Source: an uncultured Clostridia bacterium (GTDB lineage: Bacteria; Bacillota; Clostridia; Christensenellales; Aristaeellaceae). Taken from it: 11,355 nt of DNA. The notes under the pieces were generated by a model that saw only the letters and a list, made by a program, of their open reading frames with translations, was not told the origin of the DNA and searched no databases. The first letter of the stretch is position 1. Every line of letters begins with the position of its first letter. The stretch lies in the NCBI GenBank assembly GCA_934647145.1, contig CAKUFB010000067.1:1-11355 (forward strand), written 5' to 3'. Below, one piece after another: positions 1 to 5,178 of this stretch. The position numbers and the translations under genes are program-made.

Positions 1-80
1 TCGGACAGCGCGCAAACTTCGGTGGGGGTCTGGGGGAGCGCGAAGCGAATGCGGAGCCTCCCCCAGCGGGGGCGCAGGCC

Positions 81-107
81 TTGGCCGCCCCGATTTATGG
101 CGGCCGA
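81..107 (+). repeat. 11-nt-loop hairpin, copy 1
   Basis: Arms 81-88 and 100-107 pair over eight positions, one of them a T-G wobble, with an 11-nt loop at 89-99 of the form CCCGATTTATG. The outer loop bases 89 and 99 could also pair. The closing pair is C-G, as in every other copy. Confidence 0.75.
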
Positions 108-236
108 CGGTCGTCGAGAGGGTGCGCGGCGGCAGGTGTGGAGCAGGGGCTGTCGATCGGACAGCGCGCAAACTTCGGTGGGGGTCTGGGGGAGCGCGAA
201 GCGAATGCGGAGCCTCCCCCAGCGGGGGCGCAGACC

Positions 237-263
237 TTGGCCGCTTTGATTTATGGCGGCCGA
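237..263 (+). repeat. 11-nt-loop hairpin, copy 2
   Basis: Arms 237-244 and 256-263 pair over eight positions with one T-G wobble. The loop at 245-255 reads TTTGATTTATG and is closed by C-G. This is the tandem-repeat partner of the copy at 81-107. Confidence 0.75.
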
Positions 264-352
264 TGGTCGTCGAGAGGGTGCGCGGCAGCTAGTAGAGCCG
301 AACACCGCCGTAACTCTTGTGGGGTAGAAGCCTTGAGTTTTCCGCATTCGAA

Positions 353-387
353 GAATCTGGAGGCTCTGATTTATGGCCGACAGATTC
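353..387 (+). repeat. 11-nt-loop hairpin, copy 3
   Basis: Outer arms GAATCTG (353-359) and CAGATTC (381-387) pair perfectly. They are followed by a symmetric GA/GA internal loop, which could form tandem sheared G-A pairs, and an inner GGC/GCC helix (362-364 with 376-378). The loop at 365-375 reads TCTGATTTATG and is closed by C-G. Confidence 0.75.
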
Positions 388-467
388 GCTTGGCCGGCGC
401 TAGCAAGTGGCTGTCGGCACTGCCGACCCTGCCGACTTTTGGACACCTTTTTGATGTTTTTTTAGAA

Positions 468-496
468 TTGACAGGGTGCGCAGAATCAGTTATACT
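468..496 (+). promoter_or_regulatory. Vegetative (sigma-A) promoter of the GH10 gene
   Basis: A perfect -35 box TTGACA (468-473) and a -10 box TATACT (491-496) are separated by 17 bases. The upstream stretch 438-467 is T-rich and could serve as an UP-like element. Transcription should start near 503, giving a leader of about 30 nt with AGGAGG at 520-525, eight bases before the ATG at 534. Confidence 0.9.
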
Positions 497-502
497 GAAC
501 GG

Positions 503-513
503 AGTGAATCACT
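503..513. promoter_or_regulatory. Possible operator palindrome at the start site
   Basis: AGTGA and TCACT flank one central base at the expected transcription start of the GH10 gene. A repressor bound here would block initiation, which would suit an inducible sugar gene. The palindrome is short, so it could be chance. Confidence 0.3.
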
Positions 514-533
514 GACAACAGGAGGGATATGCA

Positions 534-1880
534 ATGAATCGTGAGGAATACCTGCTCAAGCCGTTTGTCGACAACGCCGACCTGATGAAGGATCGCGTCG
601 CCGCGGGCATCGAGGCCAACCGCAAGGGCCGCGTGCATTTCCGCGTGGTGGATAAGGAGGGCAAGCCCGTGCCCGGCGTGCGCATCCGGTATAATCAGCG
701 GACGCACGACTTCCACTATGGCGCGAACCTGTTCATGCTGGACGAGTTCGAGACCGGGGAGAAGAACGCCGCCTACCGCGAGGTGTTCAAGGATCACTTC
801 AACTTCGCCACGCTGCCCTTCTACTGGGACACGCTGGAGCCCGAGGAAGGCAAGCCGCGCTATGACAAGAATTCGCCCAAGGTGTACCGCCGCCCCGCGC
901 CCGACCTGTGCCTGGAGTACTGCGAGGCCAACGGCATCACCCCCAAGGCGCACTGCCTGAACTACGACCATTTCTGCCCCGAGTGGCTGAACAAGTACAC
1001 CGCCGGGCAGCAGTGGCACCTGCTGGAGCAGCGCTTCCAGCAGTGCGCCGACCGCTACGCCCGCCGCATTCCCGGCTGGGAAGTGACCAACGAGTCCTAC
1101 TGGGGCCACTCCACCACCAAGATGTACTTCGACCCGCTGTTCATGGAGCGCAGCTTCCGCATGGCCGAGCGCATCTTCCCGCAGAACGAGCTGATCTGCA
1201 ACGAGGGCGGCGAGCCCTTCCGCGAGCCCTTCCGCTATAACCGCAACCCCTACTTCATGCAGGTTGAACGCGCCCGGCTCAAGGGCGCGCGCATCGACAC
1301 GGTGGGCTTCCAGTACCATATCTGGTCCAACCCGCAGAACGAAGAGGAGGTCGTCGCCCGCCAGTGCAACCTGGAGAACATGTTCCGCGTGTTTGACACC
1401 TTCCAGGACGCGTTCCACTGCCCGATGCAGATGACCGAGGTCACCTTCCCCTGCCATGATCCTCACAGCAAGGAAGCCGAGGATCTGCAGGCCGAGCTGC
1501 TCAAGAACCTGTACACCGTCTGGTTCAGCGTGCCCAACATGGAGGCGATCATCTACTGGAACCTGGTGGACGGCTATGCCTACGGCGCGACGCCCGGCGA
1601 CTTTAACAACGGCGAAAACCGCCTGGCCGGCGGCCTGATGCACTTCGACCTGACCCCCAAGCCCGCGCTGAAGATGATCCGCAGCCTGTTTAACGACGTG
1701 TGGCACACCCAGGGCGAGGCGGTCTCCGCCGCCGACGGCTCGGTCGCGATCAAGGGCTTCTACGGCGAGTACGACGTGGAGATTATCGCGAACGGCAAGT
1801 CCGAGAAGCGCAGCTATCACCTGGAGAAGAAGCCCGCCTTCCACGTGGACTTCAGCCTGCCCACGCTGACGGTCGAATGA
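534..1880 (+). CDS. GH10-like endo-xylanase family glycosidase, cytoplasmic
   Basis: The 448-residue protein resembles glycoside hydrolase family 10, whose members cut beta-1,4-xylan or xylo-oligosaccharides with retention of configuration. The probable acid/base is Glu187 in WEVTNES (182-188), matching the family's WDVVNE-type motif. The probable nucleophile is Glu302 in MTEV. His140 in KAHCLNY and the PEW at 149-151 match the strand carrying the conserved substrate-binding His and Trp. Residues about 30-70 look like the small beta domain that precedes the barrel in some GH10 enzymes (GKPVPG then HDFHYGAN). Residues about 395-448 look like a short beta-rich tail. There is no signal peptide, so it should act inside the cell, on imported oligosaccharides rather than polymer. 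The start is set by AGGAGG eight bases upstream. It has its own promoter and precedes an oxidoreductase gene by 175 bases. Exact substrate is not known. Confidence 0.85.
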   Translation: MNREEYLLKPFVDNADLMKDRVAAGIEANRKGRVHFRVVDKEGKPVPGVRIRYNQRTHDFHYGANLFMLDEFETGEKNAAYREVFKDHFNFATLPFYWDTLEPEEGKPRYDKNSPKVYRRPAPDLCLEYCEANGITPKAHCLNYDHFCPEWLNKYTAGQQWHLLEQRFQQCADRYARRIPGWEVTNESYWGHSTTKMYFDPLFMERSFRMAERIFPQNELICNEGGEPFREPFRYNRNPYFMQVERARLKGARIDTVGFQYHIWSNPQNEEEVVARQCNLENMFRVFDTFQDAFHCPMQMTEVTFPCHDPHSKEAEDLQAELLKNLYTVWFSVPNMEAIIYWNLVDGYAYGATPGDFNNGENRLAGGLMHFDLTPKPALKMIRSLFNDVWHTQGEAVSAADGSVAIKGFYGEYDVEIIANGKSEKRSYHLEKKPAFHVDFSLPTLTVE

Positions 1881-1948
1881 CTTCGCACCCGCAAAGACGC
1901 TTTTTCGCGCTTCAGACGCGCCGCGCCCCTGCCAAATCGGAAACGCGC

Positions 1949-2009
1949 AAAAAACTGATGGAAAAATGAAAAAATGCACTTTCCAAAAGCGCATGGGTTA
2001 TGCTATAAT
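1949..2009 (+). promoter_or_regulatory. Promoter of the Gfo/Idh/MocA gene
   Basis: TATAAT at 2004-2009 is preceded by TG at 2001-2002, an extended -10 box. The -35 region is weak: TTTCCA at 1980-1985 gives an 18-base spacer, or TTCCAA at 1981-1986 gives 17. Three A-tracts at 1949-1954, 1962-1966 and 1969-1974 lie just upstream and resemble an UP element. The downstream gene has AGGAGG at 2040-2045, ten bases before its ATG. No terminator is obvious between the GH10 stop and this promoter, so some read-through is also likely. Confidence 0.75.
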
Positions 2010-2013
2010 ATGC

Positions 2014-2030
2014 GTGAGCAAAGCGCTCGC
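2014..2030. promoter_or_regulatory. Possible operator or leader hairpin
   Basis: GTGAGC (2014-2019) and GCTCGC (2025-2030) pair over six positions, one a wobble, around AAAGC, right at the expected transcription start. The inner AGCGCT (2022-2027) is a perfect palindrome of the kind often at the centre of LacI-family operators. The call is weak. Confidence 0.3.
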
Positions 2031-2055
2031 AAACAGATGAGGAGGTATCATCACC

Positions 2056-3228
2056 ATGGCCAACAACGCAGATGCGGTCCTGAGCCAGTTTACTCAGGCT
2101 GATGACGGAACCAAGGTTGAGTTTACCGGCAAAAAGCTGAAGGTCGGTATTATCGGTACCGGCTGGATTGCCGAGGCTCATATTCAAAGCTACAAGAACA
2201 TGCCCGACGTGGAAGTGGTTGCCGCTGCCGATCTGATCCCCGGCAAGGCGGAGGCGTTCATGAAGCGCTTCGGCGTGGAGGGCGTTCACTTCTATCCCAG
2301 CCACAAGGAAATGATCGATAACGAGCAGCTGGACGCCGTGAGCGTGTGTACCTACAACGCCGCTCATGCCGTGCCCACCATCTACGCGCTGGAGCATGGC
2401 GTGAACGTGCTGCTGGAGAAGCCCTTCACCGTGACCACCGAAGAGGCCATTGAGGTCATGCGCGCCGAGAAGAAGAGCGGCAAGGTGCTCTCCATCGGCT
2501 TCCAGCCCCGCGGCGACGAGAACATGCAGATGATCAAGAAGGTCGTGCAGTCCGGCGTGCTGGGCAAGGTGTACTACATCCAGACCGGCGGCGGCCGCCG
2601 TCGCGGCATCCCGAACAGCACCTTCATCGAGAAGGAGACCGCCGGCATCGGCGCGCTGGGCGATATCGGCTGCTATTCGCTGGACGTGGTGCTCAACGCC
2701 ATCGGCTATCCCAAGCCCCTGACCGTTTCCGGCTACAAGTCCGCCTACTTCGGAACCAACCCGAAGTACGCCACCCCCGATAAGTTCCACACCGCCGAGG
2801 AGAACGCCAAGCGCTTCAGCGTAGACGACTTCGCCGCCGCGTTCGTGCGCCTCGAGGGCGACATCATCCTGGACTTCCGTATTGCCTGGGCCATGCATGT
2901 CGACACTCCCGGTGACACCATCATCTTCGGCACCGAGGGCGCGCTGCGCATTCCCTCCACCGACTGCTGGAACGGCACCTTCACCAGCCCCATGACCCTG
3001 TATCACGACGTGGCCGGCGCGCACGTGCAGACCACCATCCCGCTGATCCCCCACAAGGGCCCCGGCCTATTCGACATCAAGATCCGCGGCTTCCTGGATG
3101 CGGTCAAGAACGGCACTCCCGCTCCCGTGCCCACCAGCCAGATCCTGTACAACCAGGCCATCATCGACGGCATCTGCAAGTCCGCCGAGCTGGGCCACGA
3201 GATCGAGCTGAACATCCCCGAGGTGTAA
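2056..3228 (+). CDS. Gfo/Idh/MocA family NAD(P)-dependent oxidoreductase
   Basis: This 390-residue cytoplasmic enzyme oxidises or reduces a hydroxyl of a sugar, polyol or inositol with NAD(P). The N-terminal Rossmann fold starts near residue 28, with the dinucleotide motif GTGWIA (34-39). The family's EKP motif is Glu121-Lys122-Pro123, carrying the probable catalytic Lys122. The second catalytic motif is GDIGCYSLD (202-210), where Tyr stands in the place often held by His. The C-terminal half is the usual alpha/beta sheet domain. A 25-residue tail before the Rossmann fold is slightly longer than common. The start at 2056 is supported by AGGAGG ten bases upstream. The neighbouring GH10-like gene suggests a role in using plant-derived sugars. 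Close relatives cover inositol dehydrogenases, glucose-fructose oxidoreductases and many uncharacterised enzymes, so the substrate cannot be named. Confidence 0.92.
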   Translation: MANNADAVLSQFTQADDGTKVEFTGKKLKVGIIGTGWIAEAHIQSYKNMPDVEVVAAADLIPGKAEAFMKRFGVEGVHFYPSHKEMIDNEQLDAVSVCTYNAAHAVPTIYALEHGVNVLLEKPFTVTTEEAIEVMRAEKKSGKVLSIGFQPRGDENMQMIKKVVQSGVLGKVYYIQTGGGRRRGIPNSTFIEKETAGIGALGDIGCYSLDVVLNAIGYPKPLTVSGYKSAYFGTNPKYATPDKFHTAEENAKRFSVDDFAAAFVRLEGDIILDFRIAWAMHVDTPGDTIIFGTEGALRIPSTDCWNGTFTSPMTLYHDVAGAHVQTTIPLIPHKGPGLFDIKIRGFLDAVKNGTPAPVPTSQILYNQAIIDGICKSAELGHEIELNIPEV

Positions 3229-3252
3229 TCGATCTTCGCCTGAAGGCATAAG

Positions 3253-3290
3253 AAATCCCGGTCGTCTCGTTCTGAGGCGGCCGGGATTTT
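3253..3290 (+). terminator. Intrinsic terminator after the Gfo/Idh/MocA gene
   Basis: Bases 3253-3268 pair with 3274-3289 over 16 positions, two of them wobbles, around a 5-nt loop. The right arm runs into TTTT at 3287-3290. It lies 25 bases after the stop codon. The A-run on the left is short, so reverse termination is unlikely to be strong. Confidence 0.85.
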
Positions 3291-3376
3291 CGTGTGCTGT
3301 TGCGCGAAGGGCAACCCCACACTTTTCGCTTGTCCGCATCTTCGGGGCCAGGGCACACCGCCCGCCTTGCGGGCAC

Positions 3377-3420
3377 CTCCCCTTTCAGGCGAGGCTCATT
3401 TCACGCAGCGGGAAAGGCAA
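3377..3420. repeat. 44-bp dispersed repeat, copy 1
   Basis: It begins CTCCCCTTTCAGG and ends GGGAAAGGCAA. It matches 3835-3878 at 41 of 44 positions. The opening bases also recur at 7760-7771 in island 3, so this is one end of a dispersed element. Confidence 0.8.
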
Positions 3421-3447
3421 TGCCGGGCGGCGGCTGTGCCGACTATC

Positions 3448-3472
3448 GTTTTCCGGGCAAGTCCCGGAAAAC
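3448..3472. repeat. Perfect 10-bp hairpin, first of a composite pair
   Basis: GTTTTCCGGG (3448-3457) pairs perfectly with CCCGGAAAAC (3463-3472) around the loop CAAGT. It sits four bases before the 11-nt-loop hairpin at 3477-3511. The same position in island 3 is held by a 10-bp hairpin of unrelated sequence (8048-8071). Confidence 0.85.
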
Positions 3473-3476
3473 CGGA

Positions 3477-3511
3477 GGAATTGGGAACTCGAACCTATGG
3501 TTCCCAATTTC
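3477..3511 (+). repeat. 11-nt-loop hairpin, copy 4
   Basis: Arms 3477-3488 and 3500-3511 pair over 12 positions with one G-T wobble; the core is TTGGGAAC/GTTCCCAA. The loop at 3489-3499 reads TCGAACCTATG and is closed by C-G. It is followed by GTCGATAGAACCGGCGG, nearly the same as the sequence after copy 8. Confidence 0.85.
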
Positions 3512-3567
3512 GTCGATAGAACCGGCGGTAGCAAGTGGCTGTCGGCCCTGCCGACCGGAAAACCGAA

Positions 3568-3602
3568 GAAATCGACCGCTCCAATCTATGGCTGTCGATT
3601 TC
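3568..3602 (+). repeat. 11-nt-loop hairpin, copy 5
   Basis: GAAATCGAC (3568-3576) pairs with GTCGATTTC (3594-3602). After one C-T mismatch an inner GC/GC pair (3578-3579 with 3591-3592) closes the loop TCCAATCTATG at 3580-3590. Confidence 0.85.
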
Positions 3603-3687
3603 GTGTGCTGTTGCGCGGCAGCAGGTGGGTGCAGGCTCAGCCTGCCGGCAGCAAGTGGCTGTCGGCCCTGCCGACCGGAAAACCGAA

Positions 3688-3722
3688 GAAATCGACCGCT
3701 CCAATTTATGGCTGTCGATTTC
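3688..3722 (+). repeat. 11-nt-loop hairpin, copy 6
   Basis: This is the copy in the second 120-bp unit, with the same nine-base arms as the copy at 3568-3602. Its loop reads TCCAATTTATG, one T-for-C change at a variable loop position. Confidence 0.85.
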
Positions 3723-3768
3723 GTGTGCTGTTGCGCGGCAGCAGGTGGGTGCAGGCTCAGCCTGCCAG

Positions 3769-3878
3769 ACCCCTCAGTCGCCTTACGGCGACAGCTCTCC
3801 TTTCATGGGAGCCTTTTACGCTTCAGAACCGTGTCTCCCCTTTCAGGTGAGGCTCAATTCACGCGGCGGGAAAGGCAA
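3769..3878. repeat. CCCCTCAG-type two-arm repeat element
   Basis: The left part contains a hairpin GTCGCC/GGCGAC with loop TTAC (3777-3792), then CAGCTCTCCTTTCA. The right part (3835-3878) is the second copy of the 44-bp repeat. A related element with the same left sequence and layout occupies 7735-7820. I recall similar CCCCTCAG...CTCCCC sequences between genes in other gut Clostridia, but this is memory, not a search. Confidence 0.7.
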
Positions 3879-3972
3879 CATTTTTCCCTGCCCCGTACCC
3901 ACGCTGGAGTTCGGAGAATAACGCCTTTCCTATCTCGGTGGATTGCGGATCAGAGTGCTTTTCGGGAGAGGT

Positions 3973-4010
3973 CCGGGGAGGGGCTTTTCTCAGAAAAGCC
4001 GCCTCCCCGG
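3973..4010 (-). terminator. Strong hairpin after the cyclophilin gene, probable operon end
   Basis: Bases 3973-3989 pair with 3993-4010 over 17 positions with one bulged G (4001) and a 3-nt loop. It begins nine bases beyond the stop codon of the last minus-strand gene. No T-run follows on the minus strand, so it may work with Rho or protect the 3' end rather than act as a classic intrinsic terminator. Confidence 0.6.
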
Positions 4011-4018
4011 CGTTCCCC

Positions 4019-4504
4019 TCACTCTTCCACCGTCACGCGGAGCATGCGCTGCTCGGCCTTGGGGCGGTCGCTGCGGTCGGTGGGGGTGGATGCGATCTGG
4101 TCGACCACCTCAATGCCCTCGATCACCTTGCCGAAGGCGGCGTACTGGCCGTCCAGGTGGGGCGCGTTCTGGTGCATGATGAAGAACTGAGAGCCGGCCG
4201 AGTTGGGCATCATGGAGCGGGCCATGGACAGCACGCCGCGGGTGTGCCTGAGGTCGTTCTTCACGCCGTTGGCGGAGAACTCGCCCTTGATGGTGTGGCC
4301 GGGGCCGCCCATGCCGGTGCCGGTGGGGTCGCCGCCCTGAATCATGAAGCCGGGGATGACGCGGTGGAAGATCAGGCCGTCGTAGAAGCCCTGTTTGGCC
4401 AGATCGACGAAGTTCTTGACGGTGATGGGCGCGACGTCCGGGTACAGCTCGGCCTTGATCACGCCGCCGTTTTCCATTTCGATGGTGACGATGGGATTGC
4501 TCAT
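4019..4504 (-). CDS. Cyclophilin-type peptidylprolyl isomerase, cytosolic
   Basis: The 161-residue protein is a single compact cyclophilin domain that speeds cis-trans turning of proline bonds during folding. The active-site signature is FHRVIPGFMIQGGD (47-59) with the catalytic Arg48, Phe53 and Gln56. GSQFFI (104-109) and HLDGQYAAFG (116-125) complete the pocket. His116 stands where eukaryotic cyclophilin A has the cyclosporin-binding Trp, as is common in bacteria. There is no signal peptide or membrane segment, so it is cytosolic. The ATG at 4504 has AGGAGG (4513-4518) eight bases upstream. It is the last gene of the operon, 21 bases after a membrane-anchored paralogue that is very similar over the whole domain. 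Confidence 0.95.
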   Translation of the reverse strand: MSNPIVTIEMENGGVIKAELYPDVAPITVKNFVDLAKQGFYDGLIFHRVIPGFMIQGGDPTGTGMGGPGHTIKGEFSANGVKNDLRHTRGVLSMARSMMPNSAGSQFFIMHQNAPHLDGQYAAFGKVIEGIEVVDQIASTPTDRSDRPKAEQRMLRVTVEE

Positions 4505-4525
4505 GACTGCTTCCTCCTGAAAAAA

Positions 4526-5161
4526 TTACTGTTCGATGCGGGTGGGCTTGTAGGTATAGCCCTGGGTGTCCACGGTGACGCTCTTAATGCGCCACTCGGA
4601 GAGCGGCTTGTCGTTTGCGTCGGTCGAGGTGGCGGCGATTTCGTCCACCACCCTCATGCTCTCCTCGTCGGTGACGCGCCCGAAGGCGGCGTACTGGCCG
4701 TTGAGGTGGGGGGAGTCGGTCTGCACGATGAAGAACTGCGAGCCGGCGGTGTTGTTGCCCGTGCCCTTGCGCGCCATGGAAATCACGCCGCGGGTGTGGC
4801 TCAGGTCGTTCTTCACGCCGTTGGCGGAGAACTCGCCCTTGATGGTGAAGCCGGGGCCGCCGGTGCCGTCGCCGTTGGGGTCGCCGCCCTGGATCATGAA
4901 GCCGTTGATGACGCGGTGGAAGATCAGCCCGTCATAGTAGCCGCTGCCTGCCAGGTCGACAAAGTTGGCCACCGTGATGGGCGCGACGTCGGGATACAGC
5001 TCCAGGTGGATTTCCTCGCCGTTTTCCATGGTGATCGTCACCTGGGGATTGGGCACGTCCTTGTAGCTGGGGGCGCTGATCTTCAGGTAGATAAACACCG
5101 CGGCCACGCACAGCGCCGCGATGACCAGGACGCACAGCGCCATCTTGAGGTTCTTATTCAT
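4526..5161 (-). CDS. Membrane-anchored cyclophilin-type peptidylprolyl isomerase
   Basis: With this start the product is 211 residues. Residues 8-27 form one hydrophobic segment after a short Lys-containing head (MNKNLK), so the protein is predicted to be anchored with the isomerase domain outside the membrane. There is no lipobox. The cyclophilin domain spans about 40-197, with FHRVINGFMIQGGD (81-94; Arg83, Phe88, Gln91), GSQFFI (140-145) and HLNGQYAAFG (152-161). It should help fold exported proteins. An ATG at 5182 overlaps the hemZ stop and would add seven residues, but it has no Shine-Dalgarno sequence. The ATG at 5161 has AAAGGA (5174-5179) twelve bases upstream, so I prefer it. The gene is a tandem paralogue of the one at 4019-4504. 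Confidence 0.93.
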   Translation of the reverse strand: MNKNLKMALCVLVIAALCVAAVFIYLKISAPSYKDVPNPQVTITMENGEEIHLELYPDVAPITVANFVDLAGSGYYDGLIFHRVINGFMIQGGDPNGDGTGGPGFTIKGEFSANGVKNDLSHTRGVISMARKGTGNNTAGSQFFIVQTDSPHLNGQYAAFGRVTDEESMRVVDEIAATSTDANDKPLSEWRIKSVTVDTQGYTYKPTRIEQ

Positions 5162-5178
5162 CGGGTCATACCGTCCTT

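Larger units (their letters stand above)
1..291. repeat. Direct tandem repeat, 156-bp period, about 1.9 units
   Basis: Unit 1 starts at base 1 and unit 2 at base 157. About 134 bases match, with a handful of substitutions near bases 78, 89-91 and 109 of unit 1. Each unit contains a 9-bp hairpin CTGGGGGAG/CTCCCCCAG (30-38 with 58-66, and 186-194 with 214-222) and an 11-nt-loop hairpin. The joint between the units is spanned by a 6-bp hairpin GCTGTC/GACAGC (149-165). Runs of five G on the plus strand near 24-28, 32-36 and 68-72 could also allow a G-quadruplex, which is speculation. Confidence 0.9.
1..467. repeat. Repeat island 1 (no gene)
   Basis: This gene-free stretch before the glycosidase promoter is built of repeats that recur in the other two islands. 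It holds a 156-bp tandem repeat (1-291), three hairpins with the conserved 11-nt loop (81-107, 237-263, 353-387), and a small 3-nt-loop hairpin of stem GTCGGC/GCCGAC (413-427). A second GCCGAC at 431-436 is followed by TTTT and could act as a weak rightward terminator. The 15-nt block at 310-324 is identical to 7848-7862 in island 3. Frames are open across it only because the repeat period is a multiple of three; no credible protein is seen. The first bases are the right arm of a hairpin whose left arm lies outside, so the array probably continues to the left. Confidence 0.85.
3531..3766. repeat. Near-perfect tandem repeat, 120-bp period, two units
   Basis: Units 3531-3646 and 3651-3766 differ at one position (C at 3586, T at 3706). 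Each unit has, in order, a GTCGGC/GCCGAC hairpin with loop CCT, a mini-hairpin CGG/CCG with loop AAAA, an 11-nt-loop hairpin of stem GAAATCGAC/GTCGATTTC, and a GCAGGC/GCCTGC hairpin with loop TCA. The single difference falls in the loop at a position that is T or C in the family. The near identity points to a recent duplication. Confidence 0.97.
3291..3972. repeat. Repeat island 2 (no gene)
   Basis: This convergent gap between the oxidoreductase terminator and the cyclophilin hairpin contains no believable gene. In order it holds a GCCCGC/GCGGGC hairpin (3360-3374), a 44-bp direct repeat (3377-3420, again at 3835-3878), a composite of two strong hairpins (3448-3472 and 3477-3511), a 120-bp tandem repeat (3531-3766), and a two-arm element starting with CCCCTCAG (from 3769). 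One frame stays open through much of the island, but its translation is a repeated low-complexity peptide produced by the repeats. Bases 3879-3972 show nothing I recognise. Confidence 0.85.

Noticed and set aside
22..515. Open frames of 75 and 144 codons in repeat island 1
   Set aside because: They come from the 156-bp repeat, have no ribosome binding site and no protein-like composition. The longer one runs across the GH10 promoter.
486..1994. Long open frame on the minus strand opposite the GH10 gene (502 codons)
   Set aside because: It is the mirror of a well-supported coding gene with family motifs. GC-rich codons leave the opposite frame open. It reads as low-complexity Val/Leu/Ala/His-rich sequence with no domain.
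3294..4190. 298-codon open frame through repeat island 2
   Set aside because: The 120-bp period is divisible by three, so one open frame repeats itself. The peptide is just the translated repeats and ends antisense to the cyclophilin gene.
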